DNA of 64,000 nucleotides from Symbiodinium kawagutii (GCA_009767595.1 VSDK01011731.1:134031-198030); one strand, 5' to 3'. Counted from the stretch's first letter, positions 12,432-24,635 are shown. Program-made: numbers and translations. The notes: generated from the sequence alone by a model not told the origin.

Positions 12432-13240
12432 CTAACAATGCAGATACCTACCCAAGTGAGTTTCTTGACGCTGAACAGTTGCTAGTTTGAAATCGTTCAT
12501 GCATAAAGAATGGGCTGTGATATTCGCTGTGTCTTTAACAATGAACCTGGAACAAGTGTTTACCAATGGTGAGGTATCCTTAGCCTTTTCTGAGATTCCA
12601 TGTTTGATTTCCCAGATGTAGCTTGGTAAAGAAACATTCTTTTCCAGGTTTGCATACCCCACAAAGAGCTGTGCTTAATACCCCATGTTATTGTCCCAGA
12701 ATCAGCGGTTGATCCGGGCTTATGAAAATGACGTGATTGTTTCTGTTGCAATCATCCAAAATGATCAGGATCCCCCTGCATCCTAAAAAATCTAAACATG
12801 TCAACAACTGCTGGTTACGCCACACTGACCGAACGGCTTTATTCCAACAGTATCATGGCAGTAGATCATGGCACGCAAGAGTGAGAAATTGATAATTATC
12901 CCAACTATCAGTATGGTAGTTGTCCCAACTACTGATCTATTATCCCAACTATTGATCTAATACTAATCAGTAGTGATGAACTTCCAAGGGATTCCACACA
13001 ACTGCAACAGAGGGACCTACCCCACGGAGGGATGTTGCCAGGTCATGAGTACTTATCAGGAGCCCAAACAAGCCGCCCATTGCATTTGTACCGACTTTTG
13101 TGATGTTCATTGAGAAGACCGGTAGCTTTTGCACTAGACACATCATCGTTTTGCACATTGTGGTCTTCCATTTCTGCTTATGTAGCTTCCAAATGACTCG
13201 CAACTGTGAGAGACAACCCTGATTATCCCCGTTTTGTATC
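12432..13240 (-). pseudogene. possible decayed transposon ORF (minus strand)
   Basis: Several minus-strand frames (12432-12662, 12560-12751, 12967-13203) are open and have protein-like composition, but they shift frame and lack a recognisable domain. They may be remnants of a transposable-element protein, or chance. Confidence 0.25.
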
Positions 13241-13455
13241 CTGCTGACATTGAACTTCTACCAGCCTGGTCTTCCTTTTGATAGTAATTCTATTCATTTG
13301 GGGTGTTCTTTGGATAGGAAATTCCTAATCAGTTTTTTCCAACACATAGCCGTCAAGACCCCTCCCCATATCCTCCCCAGATCCCTCCCTATCCTTTTTT
13401 TTGGGTGCTCCGATGTGCTTGGTAACCACTAGGCATTCCAAGGGCGGGGACACAG

Positions 13456-13495
13456 GTTGCGCGTGCTGCACCTGCACGGCAACGCCTTGTCAACG
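13456..13495 (+). CDS. LRR exon
   Basis: CACAG|G, then LRVLHLHGNALST, a textbook leucine-rich repeat core (L..L.L.GN.L). With a GT donor after TCAACG the end phase is 0. It then joins in frame to the exon at 14006, giving repeats of 22-23 residues. An alternative GC donor lies at 13503. Confidence 0.8.
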
Positions 13496-14005
13496 GTCCA
13501 AGGCCTTGATTCGGCACCTCGGCGCGTTTTGTGATGAAACCGGGGGGGTTACGTGCATGGAGAATGGGCAGGGCCGGCAGGGTGCTTCCAACGCATGGAT
13601 GAACTCATAGATGTTCTAATAGATGTTCAAATAAATCTAATGACAATGTCAGGTTTGTACTGAAGAAGCATCTTCAAAGGTTCTTTCATCTGAAATCATG
13701 GCATTCTGATCATGTTTTGCTGGAACAGGCACAAGGAATGGCAGCCATGAAATCATCCATCATCAACCTAACTGGACGGCATCATCAGTACCAATGAACC
13801 ACAATATCATCCACCATCAACTTTAGTGGTTAGATATGGTTAGCTGTTTCATTCAAACAGCATGATTCGTTATTAACTATAGATAACTATGGAAAACTAT
13901 AGTAACTATAGCTGATCACGAGCCATCATCATCCACCATCAACCTGTCAAGCATCACTCGCCCGCACCATCTGCCCATCTCCCGTGGGAGGTCCGACCTG
14001 CCCAG

Positions 14006-14088
14006 GTGTGCCCCTGCTTGGAGGAGCTCACGCTCTCCTCCAACGACCTGCAGGATCTGGAGGGTCTCCAGCAACTGCACCGGCTCAG
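14006..14088 (+). CDS. LRR exon
   Basis: GCCCAG|GTG opens CPCLEELTLSSNDLQDLEGL, a clear SDS22-like leucine-rich repeat. It ends CGGCTCAG with a GC donor in phase 2. The next exon starts with the single base needed (AG+G = Arg), so the repeat continues as HRLR|FLDVS. This is the strongest LRR exon pair in the window. Confidence 0.85.
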
Positions 14089-14620
14089 GCGCCGCCGGGG
14101 ATCCAGGAAGCGATGAGCCATGTTGAGAACGGTGGTAGTGGTTTATCAGAATAATTGTGTTGATAATGATTGTAGTGGTTAGTAGTGGTTAGTAATAGTG
14201 GTTGATATTTGTTAGGCAGAATTGTTGGTGAATAGTAGTAGTGGACCCAAGTGAATGACAATTATCCTTGCTAATAGTAGTCAATCATCACTAATACTTA
14301 TCTTGAGTAGTAGTGGTTAGTAGGGATGGTAAGTAGTAGTGAATAGTGGCTTATAATTGTAGGGGTAGTAAAAACTGACATGACATCATGGGTGAATAGT
14401 TAGTAAGGAGAAGAAGTAGTAGTGAATAGTGGTAAATAATGGTAATAGTAATAGTAGGGGCAGGAATCATAGTACTAGGTGAATAGTTTGCAAGAATAAT
14501 AAGTAGTACATAGTGAATAGTGGTTAGCAATCATGTTTAGTTTAGTAATGGTTGATCTCTGGTTACTGAGATCACAATGGTTTGGCACTGGTTAAGAATT
14601 CAAACTGGTTGATGGCTTCA
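14088..14620. repeat. AGT/GTAATAG-rich simple sequence
   Basis: Long stretch of degenerate TAGTGGTTAGTAATAG motifs within the intron between two LRR exons. No exon seen. Confidence 0.7.
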
Positions 14621-14977
14621 GCTCCTTCATTGGTCATGCATGATCGTTCATTATTTTGAAGGGGGAAACCGCTGGCATTTTCACTAATAGCTGTTATTTC
14701 TTGTCCTGTCTCGGATACAGTTCGTTTGTTGTGGCCAGGATCCCGATGATCTCGATGCTCAACAGTACAGGGCTATCAACAAGTATATCAACTTATAAGT
14801 TGGCTTGTTGATACACTCTCTGGCAACCTGAAAGTGGAAAATCCAGCTGCTTTATGCTGTTTTGATCATTAAAGATGGCGAGTTTTAGCTTCCAGGTTAG
14901 TTTGCAAGAGGGTAACCTCTGTATCCCTTCCTGTTTAGCCCTGAACCCTGAACCTGTCCCCAGGGGCGGGGTGGCAG

Positions 14978-15044
14978 GTTCTTGGACGTTTCCTGCAACT
15001 GCCTCAGCAGCCTCCAGGGCCTCGAATCCCTCAGCCTCCTCAAG
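14978..15044 (+). CDS. LRR exon
   Basis: GGCAG|G TTC, then FLDVSCNCLSSLQGLESLSL. Start phase is one nt, matching the phase-2 end of 14006-14088. It ends CTCAAG with a GA donor (GAGCGA), phase 0. The cysteine at the Asn position is common in LRRs. Confidence 0.85.
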
Positions 15045-15720
15045 GAGCGATGGCGATGATTCACGTGGGGTCCAACGGGTGATGGATCCTGGAGAGCGCC
15101 TGGAGTTGAGATGGGCTATGGATGGAGCACCTGGAGAGAAGTTGAGACTCAGAATGGATGGTCACCAGGCTTCATGTTGATGTTGATGGGACTCAGCATG
15201 GATCTCAATGATTTTTTTCGAATTGGGCATGATCACACTCAGAATGATTGGTTCTTCAGTGTGACTGCAGTTTTTTTGTGTGTCTTCACATGCTGGTTGA
15301 AAGGGAATCATCATCAGCTATTCAATGCGGGCGAGAGCGTTGGTAAGTAGAATCATGATTGTTTCCTGAAAAATAGCGCCCACGCTTTCCTCCGGAAAGA
15401 CCCATGTCAAAAGGTTAGTGTTGCATTTTTGGAATACCGAGTTGCCGAGGCTTCATCCAGTTGTCATCATATCAACGTCCCAGAAATATGGTGCTACAAT
15501 GTTCTCCAATCCCCGTTTCAATGAGCGGAAAATTCAATTCATCGGCCCAAGATTACCTTTGGTTTTCACCAGGTTGTGTTGGGGTAGAGGCACTTCGGGC
15601 GATTGAATATACTCCCAATATATTTTTTGTGTATGATCCCAGCTGATCATGTAAAGACAGTTGAGTTCCTGAACCAAACGTTGAAGGAGTCCTGGTACCA
15701 ATAAGAATCACCAAAGATAT

Positions 15721-15770
15721 GTGGTGGTTGGTGGTTTCAAGATTTTTTTTCATTTTCAACCATCCCAGCT
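15721..15770 (-). mobile_element. partial family C element
   Basis: GGTGGTTGGTGGTTTCAAG matches the family C terminus. The other end is not found. Confidence 0.45.
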
Positions 15771-17525
15771 GGGATTACTAGATATGATTATAACAGTCCT
15801 GTTTCGGGATGTGACTGGGGACAGCCGCCGATCCGATCAGGAGTTGCGGGCAGCTTACAATCAGATCAGCCTCGACCCAAGACAGCTTCCGTGGGATCGG
15901 CTGATTTGATGTCAACTATGATTTACCACCATCATCCACCATCAATCATCCATTGACCATTGTTAGTGATTACCCATGAACGCTCAGATCTCGTTGGTGT
16001 CCCTGCCAATGACGCTTGGGCCAAGGGATTGTTGCAGGGGTTTACTACACAAAAAACGACTCATTTCGACACGTGTTCGTGCAAGACAGGAAACAGTTGT
16101 GCAGTGGTAAACTTGTGATTTGGGCAGTCCCATGGACGACCTTTGGGTTACAGGACTCCAAAATGGAGGTTGCCAAAGAAAAAAACGTTTCTTGGTATTT
16201 TTTCAGAGTGAGGCACCAATCAATTTTAGGCATTGAGACTGATATTCCGGGCCCTTCCCACGTGGCTGGCTGCAGGGTCATTCCCACCAGTGAAGTGTTG
16301 GAACTCTATGGCAGATGACTCTTTTGTTGGCAACCTTCACCTTGGTAGGTGGGGGACCAGAAAACCACAGAAGAGTTGATCATGAATTAGCAAGAAATTC
16401 AGCAACAAAATTCATGGCACGCACAGGATACGGAAATTCACGCTATAACTCAAGATGGCATGAGATACAACTGGTGAGAGGGGAGGCAAGAGCATCAATG
16501 CTCAGATGGACACATCCACTATGTTGTGTGACATACTTTGACTACAACCAGTTCTCACGAAATTGAATAGGCTGCCAAGCTTCCAAACTTTCCACAACCC
16601 CTGGCTGACATTTATTTGCCCATCGGGGTTCCACCAGATGTTTGATTGAGACCCTTTTCCGATCTACGTGAATCCACATCGACCAGTACAACCAGAGGAG
16701 GTGGCTTAGGAGCTGCGTGGTTGAGACTTGGTTGTGCCTTCTCGGTGGTCAAGTCCCAGGGTCGCTGCCATGCCTTCACTACATGAAGCTGGACCAAGTC
16801 GGATTGGAAGAGGTATTTGGTGAAAGCATCCTCCAGAATGGCAGCCTCCAATCAATCCGGACTTGTTGTTTCATCCACGGTTGGATAGTCAGCCTCATCC
16901 GAGATTGTTTCCCACCAAAGACCGCTCTTGGACTCTTGCTAGTCGTAAAAGAAGCATGGGTCGCCTATGAGGAGTCTCCCTCCTTTGACCACCATGTTTA
17001 TCAGATGCATGTATTTGTATTCATGCAATGTACCTGTGTGATCCTGTATGGTATTTAGATCTCCCTGCGCATCATATGCGCAGCAAAAATCATGGGACGA
17101 ATGTGGTGAGCTGATGCGATTCAGTCGATCTGTCAGCGACCATGGGCCGCCCAGGCCAACTTTCAGACTTCTTGTCCTTCGCAAAGCCAAGTCAGTCAGG
17201 GGCCTAGGGGCGCAGTGAGATGTAGAAGCACAGGTTGACAGGTTATGTACCAGTTCATGGGTTGACCGGTCCGATGGGTAGTGGATTTCTCAGCTAGCCA
17301 TGTTTGACTACCTAAGAGATGGTCACCACCGCTAAACCATATCAAGCCATATCAAACCATATGAAACCGTGATTGTTAGTATATCCATGTATATCCCTAT
17401 TGTTGTATATTTTTACCACTTAATGGATTGGCCAATTGGCCATTGAGAAGCTTAATGAACCAGTATAAAACGGGTATAGTCTGTTCAAGAGCCCTTTGCA
17501 GGGTTTTGCTCCAGTGGCCACGTTT

Positions 17526-17728
17526 CATAGAGGTTGTCATCGTATCATAGACATTGTCATCGTATCACAGAAGTGTTCATCGCGTCATAGAAGTTGTCAT
17601 CGTATCACAGAAGTGTTCATCGTGTCATAGAAGTTGTCATCGTATCACAGAAGTGTTCATCGCGTCATAGAAGTTGTCATCGTATCACAGAAGTGTTCAT
17701 CGCGTCATAGAAGTTGTCATCGTATCAC
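17526..17728. repeat. 40-bp tandem array, ~5 units
   Basis: The unit alternates GTTGTCATCGTATCACAGAA and GTGTTCATCGCGTCATAGAA, repeated about five times. The two half-units are related, so the array is a 20-bp repeat that became a 40-bp higher-order repeat. It has no coding sense and no variable spacers. Confidence 0.9.
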
Positions 17729-17860
17729 AACGCCCCCTAATAATGTCCGTGTTTAACTGCTTCGAAGTGGGGCTCTTAACCATACTATAGCGTATAAAAC
17801 TCATTTGGGGTCAACCAATCTTTAATGACTCACTAGTGGTCCTCAGCAATGATCTTCTCT

Positions 17861-17961
17861 ACCCTATGCTTCCAATTACCATTACAGTAGGCAACCAACC
17901 GCAAACAACAACGGTACTAAACAGCTGGCTACCTACTGTAATGGTAACTGGAAGGGTAGGG
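17861..17961 (+). mobile_element. family E inverted-repeat element
   Basis: TTACCATTACAGTAGG near the left end pairs with CCTACTGTAATGGTAA near the right. A second copy of the same layout is at 60251-60345. Confidence 0.8.
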
Positions 17962-18040
17962 CTCCATATCTCCAAGCATTCCTAGCCACTCACTGGTGAT
18001 TCTTATCGATGACCCCCTACAAGGCTCGACTCTGACCAAG

Positions 18041-18076
18041 GCTCAAACTGCTGGACCTCCGGGACAATGGCATCAC
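18041..18076 (+). CDS. LRR exon
   Basis: ACCAAG|G, then LKLLDLRDNGIT, the canonical L..L.L..N.I LRR core. It ends ATCAC with a GT donor in phase 2. The missing base is supplied by the next exon (AC+G = Thr), giving NGIT|HLGQLLFL. Confidence 0.8.
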
Positions 18077-18641
18077 GTTGGGACACCCAACCACAGCAAG
18101 ACAAAGTTGATGGTTGAACTGGTGACATGCTCATGTGCAGCTACCACCTGTAACCATCATTCATCATTAGGTGGTTACTGACCACAAATTAACCCTCGAT
18201 TGCACATGAAATTATCCACGAAGTATACTGTGGTTGGTTAGACATAGTAGTTCCCGGAATGAGTTCGTCATGTCCTTTGGCTCCCGAATTTCCCCAAAAT
18301 CTGAGAGATTTTGAAGGGCGGGACTACGTGGTTGGTGAATACAGAAGATAACCCACATGAGCAACCTGTAGGTTACTCTGGATTCCACATGGTATCAATA
18401 CCGGTCACTAGATGTTTGGGAGGACATCGTTGGCTCTGCAGAGGCCTGCCGGAAAGAAAAAGTGATTGAACTTCTTGAAACCATGTTGGATTTCTCAGCT
18501 CTATTTGGGGCAGCGTCGAGAACTCTAAGGAGTTCGGCTAGCTTCTTGGTCATTGTACGCGGAGGTTTCACACACCCATATCATTCAAACAAAAACGCTA
18601 CATATGTTTTTTACATACACATATATCGTACACACTTATAC

Positions 18642-18750
18642 GGGTGTTTCATAAAAATAGGAACCCTGAAAAAAATGGTTGGTTTAATTATCATCAAGAA
18701 TGGTTTATATTTGATGATTTGGGGGTTGTCTATGGCTTGCGAAACACCCA
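18642..18750 (+). mobile_element. family A element, diverged
   Basis: GGGTGTTTCATAAAAATAGG at left; GATGATTTGGGGGTT and GCGAAACACCC at right. Confidence 0.7.
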
Positions 18751-19297
18751 AATGGTTGATATAGATAATCAACGAGAACTTGAGTTACAGACCACTACAT
18801 AATGATTACCCAGAAATCATGTGATAAGTTACCAACCATTCTAAGGAGTTAGCCTATCCACTTAATAATAGCTTATAATTTAGAGGTTATAACCTTTAAT
18901 ACCTGCTTATCCACTTATTACCTATAGATATAAATGCTACCTATAATCTATATCTTAATGATCAACCATTCATTCCCAAACTAACCACTTGTTACCTATA
19001 GATTTAGCCACCACTTATTACCTATGAAAGTTATAACCATGTTTATCATTTAAAGGTTATGACCACCAAGCATTAAAAGTTATCATGCACTATCACCACT
19101 TATGACCTATAAAGGTTATCTAGCTGGTGATTCTCAGGGAGCTAAGGAGCCACGGGTATCCCTAAATCCCTTTAAAGGGGGAGCCAAAGAGCTACAGGGA
19201 GTGGTGAAACCAGATGCTAGTTATAACCCATGCCTTATTACCTCGAGCCTGATCCCTGGTGGCTGGAAAATCATGGCATCTGACCTTCGACCCGCAG

Positions 19298-19340
19298 GCA
19301 CTTGGGGCAGCTGCTCTTCCTGGGGGCTTTCCCGTTGGAG
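19298..19340 (+). CDS. LRR exon
   Basis: CGCAG|G, then HLGQLLFLGAFPLE; GC donor after TTGGAG. One-nt start phase matches 18041-18076, and the end phase is 0. The motif alone is weaker than its neighbours; phase agreement is the main support. Confidence 0.6.
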
Positions 19341-19440
19341 GCCAGCGGGGATGATTGCTCCGAGCATGGGTAGAATACCATGTTTGGTGATGGTTGATGG
19401 TAGTATCGCCATGGCTAATATTGGTTAATAGTGGTTGATG

Positions 19441-19530
19441 GTGGTTATAGTGGCTGATAATGGATGGTAATGCATGATAATGGATGATAATGGATGACAA
19501 TGGATGATAATGGATGATAATGGATGATAA
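19441..19530. repeat. 10-bp tandem repeat (ATAATGGATG)n
   Basis: About seven imperfect copies. Antisense frames through it yield artefactual His/Ile-rich ORFs. Confidence 0.85.
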
Positions 19531-20296
19531 CCAAAGTTAGCCAATAATGATCCACTATCGGTTCGCATGGATATCCATTTTGGTTGATAGTGGTTATAGT
19601 TGATAATTATAGTAACCACTAATGGTTTTCGAATGCAACTCGTACTGGCGGTGCCTGGAGACTCTTACCGCAACTGACCCTGAGCCTCCGATGGTTGGCG
19701 GTTGAAGAAAGCCTTCAATGGTTGATGATGGTTGATGGGGCTGGATGCTTGTTGAAGATGGTTCATGGGAATCTTTCATTGTTGACGGTCATACAGTAAT
19801 GATTCAGAATGGCTTGTTAGGACAAGAACCAATAAGAATAGGGAATGTAGATGAATATCATGTTTAATGATGGTTATTCATAAGCCATCATATTTGAATG
19901 TGGTGTTAATCTGAATCTACAGTGATTAGGTAGTAGATAGCAGCGTAACCAGCCAGAAGCAGAGGTCAGGTCACATGGAAGGATAACTGTGATGATCACA
20001 ATTCGCTTCTCATGATACAGAATTACTGTATACGGTGGTTTCTCAAAATTCGGGACCTAAAAAGGACGCTTTAGTATCATGAATGGTTAATGTAAAGGAT
20101 GATAAGATCATAGTAGATCAAGAATCACCAGCTTTAGTAGGTTGTTGACCACAATGGCACAAATAAGTTGGAAGTTGAATATCTCAGGTTGATTGAATCA
20201 GTTGACAATTACCAGATTCCGCATTGATTGGGAATTGGCTTGATTTATCCCAGTTCTTGATTCGTCACAATCACATACCATGCCATCGCGTAGATG

Positions 20297-20463
20297 TGGT
20301 GGTTTCTCAAAATAGGGGTACCACCAAATCATCTAGCTATTAAATCTTATTAACTATTTATATAACAAACCAACCATTTTATGTTTTCCCCTATTTTGAG
20401 AAGCCACCATTTGAAGTGATAAACAAACCATTTTTGGGTGTCCCCCATTCTGAGAAAGCACCA
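20297..20463 (+). mobile_element. family A element plus a half copy
   Basis: TGGTGGTTTCTCAAAATAGG through CCTATTTTGAGAAGCCACC (20297-20409) is a full copy. 20414-20463 repeats only the right half, ending TTCTGAGAAAGCACC. Confidence 0.85.
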
Positions 20464-20505
20464 TGTTGGTGTCCCTACCAATCAACCACTTCCCCGCGAC
20501 AGCAG

Positions 20506-20554
20506 TTGGCTGAGATTTCTGCGCTTCAGGACCTCCGCTTCCAATCTGCTGGAG
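20506..20554 (+). CDS. LRR exon
   Basis: After CAGCAG, the frame reads LAEISALQDLRFQSAG. The donor is GC (GGAG|GCGCGC), phase 1. It joins in phase to the C-cap exon at 21641. The start could be 20503 (one codon earlier). Confidence 0.65.
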
Positions 20555-21134
20555 GCGCGCCATGTGATGAAACATCTTCTTGGGTGTTGCGTCATCAACT
20601 TCACGCCCTGATGTTGAATCTTACATCTTAAAGTTTCATGTGAAGTGTTGTCATGTTACAGTTTCGTCCACCATCTTAAAAGCTAAGATAAAGCCCAAAA
20701 GCAGCTAAACACCAGCTGAATCAACTCATGATGGACTTGGCCCTGTGGCCCTGTAGCATCATCAACTCATCAACCAGTTGTGCATCAACCCCAGGGGGCC
20801 AACCAGGTGCCATGAACTTGCAGTTGTTGGTGATTCAAAATCCAGTGCCATCTAAGCAGCTTCGCGTCAAGCGGACACCACGTAAATAGCTTCATTTCCA
20901 ACTAAAGATGACACTTAGTACCAGCAAGTACCACAGGTTTGAAACATATCAGTCATACCCAAATGTGCATCATCTTTGCATTTGGCTCCTGGCTGTGGGT
21001 GAAAAGCCTGCCAAACATCCCATGGCAAGTTCCCAACATCCTACAAGAATTATCCTTTCTGTTGAGATGTTCACCCACCTTTTCCCTTGCTGAATATTGA
21101 GCCCTAACATGCCATAACATCCCATGACAGCCCT

Positions 21135-21240
21135 ATGGCAGTTTCTCAAAAGTGGGGACCTCCCAAATGATCCATGGTAAAGGAATATCAGTATTAAACC
21201 AACCACTTTTTAGGGGGTCTTTATTGTAAAAGACCGCACA
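21135..21240 (+). mobile_element. family A element, diverged
   Basis: ATGGCAGTTTCTCAAAAGTG at left, CTTTTTAGGGGGTC and TTGTAAAAGACC at right. Confidence 0.65.
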
Positions 21241-21640
21241 TATAGTAGTTGTTTAACCATCATTGTTGGTTATTATCCTTATCATAAACCGTTATTAATG
21301 GCTATAACTCCTTTAATAGCTATATTCTTAGTGGTTGAACCATTATAATCCCTCATAGTGGTTAATTAAACCATATAATGGTTCCCTCATAATGCTTAAA
21401 CGATATAATAGCTATATCCTTATTGTTTGTTATTATCCTTAGTGTCGGCTATGATAGATATATCCTGATGTTATCCTTATCACTAACCATACAATACCTA
21501 TTAGAATCCCTTATAGTAATGCTTAAACCACTAGCAATGGTTAAACCGCTAATAAGGCTCATATAGTCCCTATCATATACTGTACTTACTTCATAAAACC
21601 AGATCCTTCCTGAGCCTTACTGCTGCTTCCCAGTGCTCAG

Positions 21641-21673
21641 GCCGGCGTGGCAACCCCATCTGCAAAGAGCCAG
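21641..21673 (+). CDS. LRR C-cap exon, part 1
   Basis: TGCTCAG|GC opens RRGNPICKEP, the GNP.C signature that follows the last LRR. The 33-nt exon ends GAGCCAG|GTGGCG (consensus GT donor) in phase 1. The next exon begins with the two bases needed. Confidence 0.8.
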
Positions 21674-22021
21674 GTGGCGCAGCTGCATCGCCAGGGTGTG
21701 CCGGTTGTGATGAAGATGGGATGAGTTGTTTATTTAGGTCTATTGATGTGTAACTTGTCTTTTTTTTAAGTAGATGGATGTTTATGAATTGTTTATTGAG
21801 GTCTATTGATGTTTATGGATGTTTGTGAATGTTTATTGATGTGTTTTTTTGAAAATGGATCGATGTTTATGGATGTTTATGAATGTTTATGGATGCTTAT
21901 TGTGCGTAGGTGAGACTATTTGACGCATGTTTATTGTAAGTAGATCATGATGAAGGTTGATGAATGCTTCTTGGTCCGCGGCCACAGATGCTGCCGTCCA
22001 AAGAGTTCATGCGAGAAAAGT

Positions 22022-22072
22022 GGCTGGTTGATTGACTAATCTTTTTCACAGGGCTTGAAGTTAACACCAACC
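22022..22072 (+). mobile_element. family C element, partial
   Basis: GGCTGGTTGATTGACTAATC followed by CACCAACCAG. Confidence 0.55.
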
Positions 22073-22100
22073 AGCAAGTGACGACTGACCACCTGTCAGT

Positions 22101-22206
22101 ATATGGCAGTGGGTCAAAACCCTGTACCCCTGGTTCCCCCAGTTTTCCTATTATTGTTGGTGATCATACCCGATGATTGGTTGGTTAATATTGACCCCTA
22201 GCCATA
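22101..22206 (-). mobile_element. family B element (reverse)
   Basis: ATATGGCAGTGGGTCAAAAC at left, AATATTGACCCCTAGCCATA at right. It lies 48 bp upstream of an exon. Confidence 0.85.
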
Positions 22207-22253
22207 TCGAAGCTGGCCAAGCCACAGTTCTGTCCACAGTTCGCGCCGACGAG

Positions 22254-22327
22254 GCTACCGATCTGCCGTACTGCGTGCGGCACCGGATTTGCAATACCTC
22301 GATGAGGAGGCAGTCGGGAGAAAGCAA
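22254..22327 (+). CDS. LRR C-cap exon, part 2
   Basis: GACGAG|GC TAC reads YRSAVLRAAPDLQYLDEEAV. This fits the LRRCAP pattern YR..V...P.L..LD...V that closes SDS22/U2A'-type LRR domains. Phase 1 start agrees with the GNPICKEP exon. GC donor (CAA|GCAATG), phase 0. Together these two exons show where the LRR domain ends. Confidence 0.8.
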
Positions 22328-22656
22328 GCAATGACAAGCCAGGGCCAGGGGCATTTCTTTTTAAAGGGAACAACAATTTGGACCTGCTTGTTGTTTCCAC
22401 ACTATCTATGTATAGAGAGATTCTATGTGTATATTAACTAGAATACACGCATACTTGATAATGTATATACTAGTAATTATATAAATACTTTCAAATAATA
22501 GCCGGCTCTAACCCCATCAAACCCCCACCGCCTAAAAACCGTTTCTATCCAAATCCTTGGGATTCTTGCGGCGTTCCAACGATTGAGTGATCGTTGGAGA
22601 GGATTTCCCTATCACAGACAAGCTCTAAACGTTGTTTATTCTCCCCAATATTTGGG

Positions 22657-22706
22657 ATGGTTAGTTGATGGACTAACTTTTCAGAGTGGTTGAAACTACT
22701 TACCAG
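22657..22706 (+). mobile_element. possible family C fragment
   Basis: GGGATGGTTAGTTGATGG...GTTGAAACTACTTACCAGG; weak similarity only. Confidence 0.35.
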
Positions 22707-23683
22707 GTCCGCTTTTTCAAACCTTGATACTTCAGGGTACCGACTCAGTGCATGTCCCCGTGAAACTTCTCTATCCTAAATCTAGCGGTTTCGCCACTGA
22801 CCACACCATGTCAAAATGACAGCTGATGGGAGCTTGTGTGCTTGAACAATCTCACCCTCCAAGGTCTACGGTCTAAAGCATTGCATCCCAAATAATTATG
22901 GTAGACATATTCTGGAATGGTGCTTTTGCAACTTAAGCAAAATCAATTGAATACGGTCTATACGGAAGTTTTCCGAGTACACAGTACTGGATGTACATTG
23001 CATAGCATGCGTACTCACGCACATAATTACATACACATTTGCACACGCACATACATCACTGGATGGAGTGAGACATGCAACATCACTGACATTCTTCATG
23101 AGATGCCAGCAAGCTCTTTCAATCCATGATTTTCCAAGCCTTGCTAATCCCAGCCTGATCTCAAAGACTGAGATCCTGTTGAGCCAGCCGGTTTGAATCC
23201 ACGTTTGCTACAAAGCGATACAAAACATGAATCAGTCGTGCAATCGCATGATTTGTTTGCTAAGCAGGCCGTAAAATACAAAGAAGTTGAACGATCAACT
23301 ACAAGTGTCTTGGTTGCTAAGCAACAATGTGGTGGTGACCATCCATGAGACCTCCAACGCAATGTGTTCTCCGAAAGTGAATCGTTCATTGGTGGTTGGG
23401 GGTCAACCATGAAAGGGGGGTCAGCCATGAAAAGAACATATAAATATATATATATATACACATACATATTTATTCATTTATATATGTATACATACTGGAG
23501 ACTAACCAATCACTACTAAACTCTACAAGTTTTCAACAGTCCACTTAGGCTGACCAATTCTACACATTACAATAATCCCCAGACTATATAGTACACCTAG
23601 ATCCTTGTTCATTATATATCAATCATTCTTACTGCTGTCCATGATGGGTCACTTGTTACCCCAACAATCTGGCTGCGTCCCAG

Positions 23684-23758
23684 ATGCTGGAAAGCCACGA
23701 GAGGGATGAGCTGCCACCTGCGGCTGCCATGGTGACGACCTCAGCAGAGGACTCGGAG
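23684..23758 (+). CDS. linker exon after the LRR cap
   Basis: CCCAG|ATG CTG GAA, then LESHERDELPPAAAMVTTSA, 25 codons, ending GACTCGGAG|GTGAAC (good GT donor). Phase 0 at both ends. Acidic and polar with an Ala/Pro stretch, so probably a flexible or helical linker. No known domain. Confidence 0.65.
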
Positions 23759-23934
23759 GTGAACGCACTCCCAAGATCTCCCAAGGTGCTACCACGGTGA
23801 TAGGGATTAGTTCGTTGATCCGAACACGTGTTGTTTACTAGGGTTGTAGTGGATAGTTCACCCACCTTGAAAGGCTACCATGGGCATCTAAGATTTCTAT
23901 GCCTATAACCTTATAACCCCAACTGCACATGCAG

Positions 23935-23992
23935 GCCGTAGTGGTTTTTGTGATGAGAATGGAGGAAATGCTGAACCAACTGCGGGACCAGT
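23935..23992 (+). CDS. coiled-coil exon
   Basis: TGCAG|GCC, then VVVFVMRMEEMLNQLRDQ. A GC donor after GACCAGT (phase 1) or GA after CTGCGG (phase 0) is possible. The MEEMLNQLRDQ part is amphipathic helix. The phase-1 reading joins in frame to 24700. Confidence 0.5.
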
Positions 23993-24540
23993 GCTACTCC
24001 GTGGCACTCCTCACAGCACCGTTACGTTGTTGTTTCCCAATGACAGCATTTGATCCTTGGGTACTCCAGCTAAGGTTTTGTTTGTTTGTGGCTGAAAACA
24101 AGCCTTCACTGAGCAGATTTAGCTGCACAGGTAACTCCCCCAAAGAAGGCTATGTTAAAGTCTTTCTTCGAAAGCCAGAATAGATTGCTGATATTGAGCT
24201 GCAGAATTTCACCCTGACACCGTTCACCAATGGATTTTCACCAACCTAGCTCAGAGAGTACAGCTGAAGCAACATTCATGAGACAAGTAGGTCAGAAGCC
24301 CCTAACATATTCATGTTTCAAGGTTTGGTGTATGCATTGTTTTAAGTTGAGAAGGCTTAATCGATCTTACCATCATGTTTCGTTGACATTAATTAGCCAT
24401 TAATCCTTACACCATGTGCTACACCAAGTATCCGTTTATCATGTTTAACCAGTCATGGGAGAGATCCACACTACTAACTCCCTGCATTTGATGGCTGATC
24501 GCGAGCTATTATGGTAAAAAGCATGCTGATTTACAGATAT

Positions 24541-24635
24541 GGGTGGTTCTCAAAATAGAGGTACCCCCCAATTCATCCAGTATCTATTGATAGTATCAAA
24601 CCATTCTTGGGGTACCCCATTTGAAGAAACCAGCA
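24541..24635 (+). mobile_element. family A element
   Basis: GGGTGGTTCTCAAAATAGAG at left; GGGGTACCCCATTTGAAG at right. Confidence 0.8.

Larger units (their letters stand above)
15045..18040. other. intron sequence with possible decayed transposon frames
   Basis: At least one LRR exon (phase 0 to 2) should lie here by phase, but I cannot place it. Partly open frames on both strands at 16016-16566 and 16612-17190 are protein-like without a recognisable domain, and may be degraded transposon pieces. Confidence 0.35.

Noticed and set aside
16016..17190. Copia-type polyprotein remnant
   Set aside because: Several frames look protein-like, but I could not find a protease, integrase or reverse-transcriptase motif, so the family claim is not supported.
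17526..17728. CRISPR-like array
   Set aside because: Repeats are contiguous and the intervening half units are themselves repeats; there are no unique spacers or cas genes, and the setting is eukaryotic.
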